From Runella sp. (lineage in GTDB: Bacteria > Bacteroidota > Bacteroidia > Cytophagales > Spirosomataceae): 36,404 nt of DNA. Both the position numbers and the translations under genes were made by a program. Below the pieces are notes generated by a model that did no database searches, was not told the DNA's origin, and saw nothing but the letters and a program-made list of their open reading frames with translations. This document shows positions 26,115 through 33,472 of this stretch, in pieces (the first letter of the stretch is position 1; each line of letters opens with the position of its first letter). The stretch is taken from NCBI GenBank assembly GCA_027486105.1, contig JAIXPV010000586.1, positions 1 to 36,404 on the forward strand, in the 5' to 3' direction.

Positions 26115-26603
26115 TTAGTCAAAAACGCTTACTTGGCTATCATCCGTACATTGGTTAAGCAATTCTTGGTTGGTCTTGTGTAAAACGGGGTGTACAAAAT
26201 CAGGGGCGATTTCGACCAAGGGCACCAATGTAAAACGACGTTGGTGCAATCTGGGATGAGGTAAATGTAGGTTTTCCGTATCCAAAACCAGGTCAGAATA
26301 ATAAAGCATATCAATGTCAATCACTCTAGCCCCCCACCGTAAACGCCGTTCGCGACCCAGCTGTTTTTCAATTTCAAGCGTTCGACTCAGCAATTCTTCA
26401 GGCGTCAACATCGTTTCAATGCTAATTACCTGATTCAAAAAAGCGGGTTGGTCGGTCACTCCCCACGGAGCCGTTTCGTACAAATGCGACTGCGATATAA
26501 CTGGTGCAATACGTTCCGAAATCAAGTCCGTTGCTTTCGCTAAGGTGGCTTCTCGCTCGCCCAAGTTTGCCCCTAACAATAAAAAAACTGATGGTTGATT
26601 CAT
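26115..26603 (-). CDS. folK: 2-amino-4-hydroxy-6-hydroxymethyldihydropteridine pyrophosphokinase
   Basis: FolK transfers pyrophosphate from ATP to the pterin in folate synthesis. The protein shows the standard order: SVFLLLGANLGEREATL, SHLYETAPWGVTDQPAFLNQ, the catalytic block LGRERRLRWGARVIDIDMLY and LHLPHPRLHQRRFTLVPLVE. The frame opens at 26624, but the ATG at 26603 gives MNQPSVFLLLGANLG, the family's usual start, so 162 residues are proposed. It lies divergently from the esterase gene at 26687, with 83 bases between the starts. Confidence 0.93.
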   Translation of the reverse strand: MNQPSVFLLLGANLGEREATLAKATDLISERIAPVISQSHLYETAPWGVTDQPAFLNQVISIETMLTPEELLSRTLEIEKQLGRERRLRWGARVIDIDMLYYSDLVLDTENLHLPHPRLHQRRFTLVPLVEIAPDFVHPVLHKTNQELLNQCTDDSQVSVFD

Positions 26604-26686
26604 GCCGTAAAGGTAGGAAAACAAAAATAATGAAAAGAAACGGCCGCCTTCTGTCTTTCAATAAAAATTGCTAACGCTTCACGAAC

Positions 26687-27592
26687 ATGAACATTATTAC
26701 TAAAATAAAGGTAACGGTATTTGGTATTTTGTCGGCGCTGACCTGCCTTGCACAGCAAGAAATCGCACTTTACCCAAGCACCGTGCCCAACGCAAAAGAC
26801 GTTGTAAATGAAGAAGTCAGAACGACTTCAAACGTCGTATCCAAAGTTTCTCAACCTACCCTCACGGTGTTTTTACCTCCAAAAGGCAAAGCTACAGGTG
26901 CAGCCGTAATCATCTGCCCAGGAGGCGGTTATGGCGTTTTGGTCATCACAAGAGAAGGCTACGATGTGGCCGAGGCTTTTACCAAGCAGGGCATCGCGGC
27001 ATTTGTGTTAAAATACCGACTGCCAAGCGACAAGACCATGATTGACCCTTCCATCGGCCCACTGCAAGATGCGCAGCAGGCCATCAAAACCATTCGCCAA
27101 CGCGCCGTTGAATGGAACATCGACCCCAAGAAAATCGGCATCATGGGCTTTTCCGCAGGCGGGCATTTGGCCGCCACAGCAGGAACGCATTTTGAGAAAC
27201 CCGTCCTTCCCACAACCGACAGCATCAGCGTCCGACCCGATTTTATGATTTTGGTATACCCCGTCATAAGTTTCATGGAAGGTATTGGACACAGAGGTTC
27301 GGGAATGAACCTTCTGGGCAAAAACGCTTCTTCCGAGCAAATCAAGCTTTTTTCCAACGAACTTCAGGTAACTTCTTCAACACCACCCGCTTTCATCACC
27401 CACTCAAGCGACGACACCGTGGTGCCCGTTTCCAACAGTCTGCTATTTTACGAAGCCCTCCAAAAAAACAGCATTGCAAGCGAGCTGCACATTTATTCAA
27501 AAGGGGAACATGGCTACTTAAAAGTTCCTGCCTTTGATGAGTGGTTTGGCCGTTGTCTGCACTGGATGACCACGGCGGGTTTTGTAAAGTAG
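26687..27592 (+). CDS. Secreted alpha/beta hydrolase (acetyl-esterase/BD-FAE type)
   Basis: The 301-residue protein has a signal peptide (cleaved near LTCLAQQ, residue 22) and an alpha/beta-hydrolase core. Its oxyanion loop is ICPGGGYG (76-83), the nucleophile Ser156 lies in GFSAGGH, the acid is Asp242 or Asp243 in HSSDDTVVP, and the catalytic His275 is in KGEHGYL. This matches bifunctional acetylxylan/feruloyl-type esterases that remove acyl groups from plant polysaccharides in Bacteroidota, so it should act on acylated glycans in the periplasm or outside. No other polysaccharide-utilisation genes surround it, and the substrate is inferred from the family only. Confidence 0.82.
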   Translation: MNIITKIKVTVFGILSALTCLAQQEIALYPSTVPNAKDVVNEEVRTTSNVVSKVSQPTLTVFLPPKGKATGAAVIICPGGGYGVLVITREGYDVAEAFTKQGIAAFVLKYRLPSDKTMIDPSIGPLQDAQQAIKTIRQRAVEWNIDPKKIGIMGFSAGGHLAATAGTHFEKPVLPTTDSISVRPDFMILVYPVISFMEGIGHRGSGMNLLGKNASSEQIKLFSNELQVTSSTPPAFITHSSDDTVVPVSNSLLFYEALQKNSIASELHIYSKGEHGYLKVPAFDEWFGRCLHWMTTAGFVK

Positions 27593-27720
27593 GAGGTATG
27601 AGGCTGGAAATAGGAGATAGGAAGTAAGAAATATGAACCCATTATTACTCTCTGCCTCTTATTTTCTACTTCTGACCTCCTACTTCTTATTTCATCTTTC
27701 TTCCCTCCCCTTTCCAACCT
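27587..27720. repeat. Purine/pyrimidine inverted-repeat spacer
   Basis: AAGTAGGAGGT (27587-27597, including the esterase stop) is inverted at 27675-27685, and flanking purine-rich (left) and pyrimidine-rich (right) stretches extend it into a long imperfect hairpin. The spacer lies between the esterase and the ECF sigma gene and holds no gene. Confidence 0.55.
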
Positions 27721-27762
27721 TTTCCTTCCGTTGGCTGCTCTTTGAGATTGAAAGCCAAATTC

Positions 27763-28281
27763 ATGACCGAAAAAGAACTGATTCAACGCTGTCTTTCCGA
27801 CGACCGTGCCGCCCAACGTCTTCTGTACGACCGTTATAAATCGGCCATGTACACGTTGGCCTACCGCATCACGGGCGATTTTGACGAAGCCAACAGTGCC
27901 TTGCAGGACACGTTTTTGTCGGTGTTTCGCAACTTGGCCCAATATCGCGGCGAGGCTACGCTAGGCGCTTGGATTAAGTCGATTTTGGTTCGAAAGGCGT
28001 ATCACAATGCCCAAATAAAACGGCAATATATTTTGATGGATGAAATCCCGACCGACACCACAACCATCGACTGGGGAAACGACTCTATTGAGGCCGCGCA
28101 TTTAGAAAAAGCCATTTTGAACCTGCCCGAAGGCACGCGAACCGTATTTGTATTGACCGAAATCGAAGGCTATACCCACCGCGAAGTAGCCGAAATGCTG
28201 GGCGTGTCGGAGGGAACCTCTAAGTCGCAATTGTTTTACGCAAAAAAACGGTTGAGAGAAATGTTGAAGAATACACCGTAA
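27763..28281 (+). CDS. ECF-type RNA polymerase sigma factor
   Basis: The 172-residue protein is a sigma-70 ECF factor with only regions 2 and 4. Region 2 covers LLYDRYKSAMYTLAYRITGD and FDEANSALQDTFLSVFRNLA. Region 4 is the C-terminal HTH THREVAEMLGVSEGTSKSQL, followed by FYAKKRLREML. The frame is open from a TTG at 27742, but ATG 27763 (MTEKELIQRCLSDDRAAQRL) matches the family start. It is followed on the same strand by a membrane-anchored anti-sigma candidate and three envelope proteins, so it probably responds to a cell-surface signal and directs this operon. No promoter of its own was identified. Confidence 0.92.
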   Translation: MTEKELIQRCLSDDRAAQRLLYDRYKSAMYTLAYRITGDFDEANSALQDTFLSVFRNLAQYRGEATLGAWIKSILVRKAYHNAQIKRQYILMDEIPTDTTTIDWGNDSIEAAHLEKAILNLPEGTRTVFVLTEIEGYTHREVAEMLGVSEGTSKSQLFYAKKRLREMLKNTP

Positions 28282-28330
28282 GGAACAGGGCTTGCCTCTG
28301 CCCGAAAAGGGTATTAGGATTACCTCTGAA

Positions 28331-28427
28331 GAGTGGTTTGGGATGCTCAAATTCCAACCGTCAGTTTCAAAGAAGCCTTTAAGGTTTTACATTCAAAACA
28401 GTGCTTTCGGATTCTCAAATCCGAACC
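28331..28427 (+). repeat. Two copies of an imperfect hairpin repeat before the anti-sigma gene
   Basis: Two 27-base segments starting at about 28331 and 28401 agree at 22 of 27 positions and share GGAT-n-CTCAAAT-n-C-n-AACC. The second copy forms a perfect 8-bp hairpin, TTCGGATT (28406-28413) with AATCCGAA (28418-28425). The 28282-28448 gap holds no gene; these look like members of a dispersed intergenic repeat family. Confidence 0.5.
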
Positions 28428-28448
28428 AATAAACAGACAAGACGCAGG

Positions 28449-29009
28449 ATGAAAAATTCATTGAAAGATACACTTCCGCAGTATTGCCCGCCTGAATCGG
28501 TCTGGGAAAATATTGAGCAGGCTCTCAATGAAGCGCCTTTGCAGGAAGCCCTGAGCAAGCTACCCACCTACGAGCCGCCCGTTCAGGCTTGGGTGGAGAT
28601 TGCCGCACAACTGCCAAACTCACCAAGAACGTGGTGGCGATATGCGGCCGCCGCCGCCGTGGTGTTGGCGGTAGGAATTGGTGGGTATGTGGCCATGCAA
28701 CCAAACGCCGAAAAGGCAGCTATTTCGTATTCACAGGAAAAAATCAATCCCAAAACAAGGGTCGCCCCAGACGAAACCATTGACCAACAATACGCTCAAT
28801 TACAGGCACTTTGCAAAGACAAAGTAACGATTTGTGAAAAGCCTGAGTTTAAACATCTCAAACAAGAACTCGACAATCTTACGGCGGCAAGCAACCAACT
28901 CAAAGACGCGCTCGGCTCGTACAATACTGATGCAACTTTGTCGGCTCAACTTTCTGAAATTGAGCAAGAACGCGCCGATATTCTTCGAAAACTTAATGAA
29001 AGAATATAA
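28449..29009 (+). CDS. Putative anti-sigma factor, single-pass membrane protein
   Basis: Starting at ATG 28449 (MKNSLKDTLPQYCPPESVWE), the 186-residue protein has a cytoplasmic N-terminal helix-rich part of about 70 residues. One membrane segment follows (YAAAAAVVLAVGIGGYVAM, about 77-95), then a periplasmic coiled-coil-like tail (FKHLKQELDNLTAASNQLKD, LSEIEQERADILRKLNERI). The topology and the place directly after an ECF sigma gene are those of Bacteroidota anti-sigma factors. No ZAS-type zinc motif is visible, so the role is inferred from context. The frame also opens at 28401, but that start lies inside the intergenic hairpin repeat and adds 16 atypical residues. Confidence 0.65.
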   Translation: MKNSLKDTLPQYCPPESVWENIEQALNEAPLQEALSKLPTYEPPVQAWVEIAAQLPNSPRTWWRYAAAAAVVLAVGIGGYVAMQPNAEKAAISYSQEKINPKTRVAPDETIDQQYAQLQALCKDKVTICEKPEFKHLKQELDNLTAASNQLKDALGSYNTDATLSAQLSEIEQERADILRKLNERI

Positions 29010-29028
29010 TCACTACAGCCAAATAGCC

Positions 29029-29841
29029 ATGAAAAAACGAATCATTTTCAATCTGTGGAGATTCCCGCCCCCTTTACAAAAGGATTGGCAGTCATCAGGC
29101 TATGCTCATAGCGCCCGAAGGATTCCGTTCATTTTTACATTATTCATTTTGCATTTTACAATTTGCGGTTTAAATGCTTCTGCGCAAACCTTGCAGGTAG
29201 TGACCAAAACGGTCGAGAAAACATTTGCGGCTGACCGATACCCCAAAGTTAGGGTGTGGGGCGAGCGCAGCGACATTGAAATAACGCCCTGGAACCACAA
29301 TGAAATCAAAGCCGTCGTTGAACTGACGGCCAAACATCCCGACCGGCACACGGCCGAAAAAGATCTCGAAACCCTGCATTACACCGCCGATAAATCGGGC
29401 AGAGCGGTGAGCCTGCGCAATTTTGTGGTATTGACCAAAAACGGAGCCAAGCCCCAATCCAACCTCAAAGCACGCTTTACACTGTTTGTGCCAGCAAATT
29501 GTGCGGTAGAAATTCAGAACAGTTTCGGCAAAACAACCGTCAAAGGACTCCAAACGGTGACGCAACTGCAAACGGAGTTTTGCACGGTAGAACTAACCGA
29601 CCTGCGCGGAAACATCACCGCTCGCACGCAATTCGGCGCTTTGAAAGCCGACAACCTCAGCGGCACACTCAGCGTAGTGGCGGAGCGCACCGACCTGCTG
29701 CTCCAACAAATCAAGGGCGAATGCCGCGTACGGGCGCAACACGGAAGCCTTGACATTCAGACCGATAAGTCGCAGGTAAAACTAGACGTAGAAACCAAAA
29801 ACACTGAACTCCGCAACGGCACCACCGTGGCCAAGCATTAA
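29029..29841 (+). CDS. Secreted adhesin-like protein (DUF4097-type beta structure)
   Basis: From ATG 29029 the protein has 270 residues. An unusually long basic N-region (MKKRIIFNLWRFPPPLQKDW...SARR, about 33 residues) precedes the hydrophobic core FIFTLFILHFTICGLNASAQ, cleaved near residue 53. The mature part is a series of short strand repeats (EIQNSFGKTTVKGLQTVTQL, VELTDLRGNITARTQFGALK, SGTLSVVAERTDLLLQQIKG), as in DUF4097/GIN-type beta-helix adhesin heads often coded after ECF sigma/anti-sigma pairs. It begins 19 bases after the anti-sigma gene. The open frame extends back to 28834 inside that gene but out of its frame, so the later start is used. Confidence 0.7.
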   Translation: MKKRIIFNLWRFPPPLQKDWQSSGYAHSARRIPFIFTLFILHFTICGLNASAQTLQVVTKTVEKTFAADRYPKVRVWGERSDIEITPWNHNEIKAVVELTAKHPDRHTAEKDLETLHYTADKSGRAVSLRNFVVLTKNGAKPQSNLKARFTLFVPANCAVEIQNSFGKTTVKGLQTVTQLQTEFCTVELTDLRGNITARTQFGALKADNLSGTLSVVAERTDLLLQQIKGECRVRAQHGSLDIQTDKSQVKLDVETKNTELRNGTTVAKH

Positions 29842-29859
29842 CTTAAACAGTCCGAAAGT

Positions 29860-31167
29860 ATGCAAAAGTTATTATTTTTTTATTTGATAATCACCAGTTC
29901 CTCTTTACTGATGGGGCAAATAGACAGCACTCACCTCAAACATACTCAACAAGCAGGAACACTTGAAAAACAGGAATTTGTTTCTGCGGCTGATTATATT
30001 TTCAAAACTCATGAAGAAAATACGTGGTTACTAAAAGCCAATTATACTGGTACACTTACCGGCCGCTCTGTCAAGGGTGATTTAGAATACACGCTGGAGA
30101 TGGGAGGAGAAGTAAAATTAAGCCCTTCCTTCTCCATCAATGCTTTGATGGGATATAATCACAAATCCGAAGAAGTTGTTCGAGGGTTTGTCTATGGGCA
30201 GATAGAGCCAAGGTGGTATTATAACATGGCCAAACGTATTTCTAAAGGCCAAAGTGCCAATAATTTTTCGGGAAGTTACTTTTCCGCTAAAATCATGAGA
30301 TTTACCAAGCGCCATCCTGAAGAAAGCCAAACCCAGATTATTCCCCAAGATCGCTTCCTGCTTTCTTATGGTAAGCAGTATCGAATGTTTAAACACGGAT
30401 TTTTCGATTTCAGCCTAAATGCTGGTTGGCAAAAAGACAGAAAGTACACTCCCCAATATGTTTATGACAATCTCAGACAAAGGTATCAACTCACGGGTTC
30501 ACAACTAACCCCCCAACATGGTTTTGTGGTAAGTTCTGAAATTAGGTTAGGACTGACTTTGAGCAAATTAAGTCCAAAAACGAATGTTACTACTTGCGAT
30601 ATTTTTAGATGTTTTGAAGAAGAGTATCGCATGTTTAAGATAGATATGACAAAGCTTTTTTATATAGCGCCAAACAATGCAACCATCTCTTTATCAACAG
30701 CCTATGAACAAAAAATCAAACAGTCAGCATGGTCACTTAATCAGGAATTTCGGATGGATTATGGCTATCATTACAATCATACTGTTTTTTCTGCCACTAG
30801 CTCTAGTACTGAAGAAAGTAATGGTTTTACCTTGCGCTATGTCATAGAACCTCGATACTATTACAGTCTCAAAAAAAGAATCTATCAGGGCAAGTCTGCC
30901 AACAACCTTTCTGGTACCTACGTAGCGCTACACCATGTCAACACCTTTTATTATACTTTTTTGAACTTGAGTGCGGCTGATGCTCATTTACGCGCCCGTT
31001 TTGTTTCCGCCCTAGGGGCCGTTTGGGGCGTACAGCACCGGCTTTTTTCAAAAGGATTTGTAGATGCAAAAATTGGCGTTGTGCGCAAACTCAACGAACG
31101 ATTTCACGATTTTATCATCCCAGGTGTTAACCCTATTTTAGATATTAAGGTCGGCTTCGCCCTCTAA
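29860..31167 (+). CDS. Predicted outer-membrane beta-barrel protein, paralogue A (internally duplicated)
   Basis: The 435-residue protein has a signal peptide (cleaved near residue 20, ...SLLMGQ) and a start-of-mature motif HTQQAGTLEKQEF shared with the next gene. Two halves repeat the same pattern. First PRWYYNMAKRISKGQSANNF (118-137) then YGKQYRMFKHGFFDF and a closing EIRLGLTL. Again PRYYYSLKKRIYQGKSANNL (331-350) then WGVQHRLFSKGFVDA and DIKVGFAL at the very end. The alternating aromatic strands and the terminal F-A-L fit an outer-membrane barrel. Function unknown. It follows the adhesin-like gene by 18 bases and precedes its paralogue by 12 bases. Confidence 0.65.
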   Translation: MQKLLFFYLIITSSSLLMGQIDSTHLKHTQQAGTLEKQEFVSAADYIFKTHEENTWLLKANYTGTLTGRSVKGDLEYTLEMGGEVKLSPSFSINALMGYNHKSEEVVRGFVYGQIEPRWYYNMAKRISKGQSANNFSGSYFSAKIMRFTKRHPEESQTQIIPQDRFLLSYGKQYRMFKHGFFDFSLNAGWQKDRKYTPQYVYDNLRQRYQLTGSQLTPQHGFVVSSEIRLGLTLSKLSPKTNVTTCDIFRCFEEEYRMFKIDMTKLFYIAPNNATISLSTAYEQKIKQSAWSLNQEFRMDYGYHYNHTVFSATSSSTEESNGFTLRYVIEPRYYYSLKKRIYQGKSANNLSGTYVALHHVNTFYYTFLNLSAADAHLRARFVSALGAVWGVQHRLFSKGFVDAKIGVVRKLNERFHDFIIPGVNPILDIKVGFAL

Positions 31168-31179
31168 ACCTCCATAGCC

Positions 31180-32616
31180 ATGAAAAAATTATCCCTCTTC
31201 CTTTATTCTACTTTCTACCTCCTAAGCTACACCTTCGCCCAAACCGACTCCGTCCGCATTACCCACACGCAGGAGACTGGAACGCTCGAAAAACAGCGTT
31301 TTATAGACCAATATGATTATGTCTTTATGACCAAAGAGCCTACGAAGTGGATGGTGAAGGGGTATGGGAATGTAAATAATTTACTCGGTTCTGAAATTTT
31401 CCAAGGTGGGTATATAAAAAGGACGGTTGATTTTAGAGTGGGCGTAGAACGAAAGTTAAGTCCTTCCTTTTCTATTGCCATAGAAGCAGCTCGAAATCCT
31501 ATTTCTACGTTTAGAAAAAATGGCTTTTTTGATTATTCAGATTACTATTCAACCAGCCGCAAACGGTGGGTTACATCCGCCGAACTGAGGTGGTACTATG
31601 ACATGGCAAGCCGCATCAGACAAGGAAAAAACAGCAACAATTTTTCGGGGAATTATCTGTCGCTCAGATACGAAAGAGTCTGGCAAAATGAAAATTCTGT
31701 TGCTACGGGGTTTTCAGGCACACATGGCAAATGGAATACCGACTATTTCGGCAGTTATTACCATTCTCAACTCAGTCTGAATTATGGTATCCAACGACGT
31801 TTTTTCAGATACGGTCTTATTGATTTTTCGATTGGATTAAATCGAAACACTGACCAGCTAATCCACCGAAAATATACTTTTTTAAATGGGGACAATTCAA
31901 TCAAGCAACCTATAGATTGGAATAACATTCAAAGCAGTTCTACATCCACTCCGCAGCACAATTGGTCCATCACGACTAATTTTAAAGTAGGTTTAGCCTT
32001 GGCTGACTTTAAAAAAGCCTCAGAAGTCGCCCCCAGACAAGTCTTCCAAACACTTGAAAATGAAAATCAAATGTTGAAAATTAGTTGGCCCAGAATATTA
32101 CTCAGCACTTCTGCTCAGACATTTAATGGAAGTATTGGTTACGAACAAAAAATTGCCAAATCTGCGTTTTCAATCAACACTTATTTGAATTTCTCCTTCT
32201 ATAACTCTTTTATAAAAAACACCACAATATACGATCCTGCGACAAAAACAAACTTTACAAGTAATAGTCAAAGCTCAAGCATTGGCGGCTTTTTACATCT
32301 TCAGCCACGTTGGTATTTTTTGATGAATCGTCAGGTGGCTCTGGGAAAAACTGGTACTAATTTATCAGGAGTTTATGCGGGCTTGAACAATGTTGGTTTT
32401 GGTTCATACGGGTTTTCAAAAAACGACCTATACAAAAACACGTTTAGGTTCTCTCCCATTTTTGTAAATACAGGCTTGTTAATGGGCTATCAACGGAAAT
32501 TATTTCAAAAGGGCTTCATTGACATAAACCTCTCAAAAGGGCTAATTAACCGTCATCCTTATTTACTTGGTCCAAGCAACTTCATTTTTGACTTCAAACT
32601 CGGCTTTGCCCTCTAA
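31180..32616 (+). CDS. Predicted outer-membrane beta-barrel protein, paralogue B (internally duplicated)
   Basis: This 478-residue protein parallels the preceding gene: signal peptide (to about residue 20, ...SYTFAQ), HTQETGTLEKQRF, then two homologous halves. The first contains LRWYYDMASRIRQGKNSNNF and YGIQRRFFRYGLIDF and closes with FKVGLALADF. The second contains PRWYFLMNRQVALGKTGTNL and MGYQRKLFQKGFIDI and ends DFKLGFAL. It is longer than paralogue A through loop insertions. A membrane barrel is predicted, but transport or sensing roles are open. Context in the ECF operon suggests envelope function under sigma control. Start ATG 31180 lies 12 bases past paralogue A's stop. Confidence 0.65.
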   Translation: MKKLSLFLYSTFYLLSYTFAQTDSVRITHTQETGTLEKQRFIDQYDYVFMTKEPTKWMVKGYGNVNNLLGSEIFQGGYIKRTVDFRVGVERKLSPSFSIAIEAARNPISTFRKNGFFDYSDYYSTSRKRWVTSAELRWYYDMASRIRQGKNSNNFSGNYLSLRYERVWQNENSVATGFSGTHGKWNTDYFGSYYHSQLSLNYGIQRRFFRYGLIDFSIGLNRNTDQLIHRKYTFLNGDNSIKQPIDWNNIQSSSTSTPQHNWSITTNFKVGLALADFKKASEVAPRQVFQTLENENQMLKISWPRILLSTSAQTFNGSIGYEQKIAKSAFSINTYLNFSFYNSFIKNTTIYDPATKTNFTSNSQSSSIGGFLHLQPRWYFLMNRQVALGKTGTNLSGVYAGLNNVGFGSYGFSKNDLYKNTFRFSPIFVNTGLLMGYQRKLFQKGFIDINLSKGLINRHPYLLGPSNFIFDFKLGFAL

Positions 32617-32676
32617 ACCTCCACAGCCATGAAAACCACCCCTTTAGAGAAGGTCTTCTTTAAAATGTCACTTTGA
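32592..32676 (+). repeat. Duplicated gene junction with a truncated third start
   Basis: The end of paralogue B plus spacer (cggctttgccctctaaacct then ccacagccATGAAAA) repeats the paralogue A/B junction at about 31150-31186 almost exactly. The ATG at 32629 then opens only 15 codons (MKTTPLEKVFFKMSL) before TGA. This looks like the scar of a third tandem copy that was lost. Confidence 0.6.
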
Positions 32677-32732
32677 TTATTTATCACTGAACCACGCCCA
32701 AAAGCATCCCTGCATTTTTTGGCGTTTTTATG

Positions 32733-32740
32733 TACTTTTG
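32733..32740 (+). promoter_or_regulatory. Promoter -7 box of the MNT/HEPN pair
   Basis: TACTTTTG (32733-32740) matches TAnnTTTG and predicts transcription from about 32747, 10 bases before the ATG at 32757. This argues against an earlier start in the same frame at 32730. No TTG is at the usual -33 distance. Confidence 0.4.
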
Positions 32741-32756
32741 TCAAAAAGACATTGGT

Positions 32757-33095
32757 ATGAGTCACCGCGCTATTCCTTCCGAACTCAAATCGTTGCTGGC
32801 AGATCTTAAAAAAGGGCTATTGGATTTATATGGTGAACGTTTACATCAGGTGATTCTCTTTGGCTCCTATGCCCGTGGGGAACAGCGTGAGGAGTCGGAT
32901 GTAGATGTACTGGTAGTTCTGAATGATGAAAAAATCCATCCTCTTACCGAAATAAGCAACATGTCGTTGATGAACAGTGATTTAGGATTAAAATATGATA
33001 AATGGATTTCAACCATCCCAGTAGTCAAAACTCGGTTTTCTTCATTGAAACTACCGTTATATGAGAATGTAAGAGAAGACGGTATAGAATTATGA
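32757..33095 (+). CDS. Minimal nucleotidyltransferase (MNT antitoxin)
   Basis: From ATG 32757 (MSHRAIPSELKSLL) the protein has 112 residues and one nucleotidyltransferase domain. It shows ILFGSYARGEQREESDVDVL, carrying the GS-x2-R and SDxD catalytic signature. A third acidic position may lie near YDKWIS. Small MNT proteins of this kind modify and silence their HEPN partner. The stop overlaps the start of the HEPN gene (ATGA at 33092-33095), a typical toxin-antitoxin junction. The frame also opens at 32730, but the predicted promoter overlaps that part. Confidence 0.85.
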   Translation: MSHRAIPSELKSLLADLKKGLLDLYGERLHQVILFGSYARGEQREESDVDVLVVLNDEKIHPLTEISNMSLMNSDLGLKYDKWISTIPVVKTRFSSLKLPLYENVREDGIEL

Positions 33096-33472
33096 ATTCT
33101 CTGATCATTTTTCAAAAAGCGGAAGACTGTTTGCAGGATGCAACTGATTTTTTGGAGCAAGGGCGTTATGAAGCTAGCGTAAATCGCGCGTATTACGCTA
33201 TTTTTCATTGTATTCAGGTTTTACTTTGGATAGAAAACATTCATACTAAATCTCACGAAGGAGCTCATAATCAATTCCGATTGAAATACATTAAAACGGG
33301 GATTTTTCCATTGGATTCTAATATTTGGCTACAAAAATCTTATGAAAAGAGACGATTTAGCGACTATGATTATGACGACATTATCTCTGAAGAAGCCAAT
33401 GAATCCGTAGAAAATGCCAAAAACTTTTTTAATATAACTTACCAATTCCTGAGTCAAAACTCCCACCTCTAA
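33092..33472 (+). CDS. HEPN domain protein (toxin)
   Basis: The 126-residue all-helical protein has the HEPN core NRAYYAIFH (31-39), in which Arg32 and His39 form the R-x6-H pair typical of HEPN ribonucleases. The N-terminal helix LIIFQKAEDCLQDATDFLEQ and the RYEASVNRAYYAIF block match the PF05168-type HEPN family. With the overlapping nucleotidyltransferase it forms a predicted toxin-antitoxin module: RNase silenced by nucleotidylation. Its stop codon (33470-33472) directly abuts the thrB start at 33473, so translation of the two may be coupled. Activity is inferred from family. Confidence 0.85.
   Translation: MNSLIIFQKAEDCLQDATDFLEQGRYEASVNRAYYAIFHCIQVLLWIENIHTKSHEGAHNQFRLKYIKTGIFPLDSNIWLQKSYEKRRFSDYDYDDIISEEANESVENAKNFFNITYQFLSQNSHL

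Noticed and set aside
28834-29028. Longer N-terminus for the adhesin-like protein
   Set aside because: This part overlaps the anti-sigma gene in another frame and would bury the signal peptide about 118 residues in.
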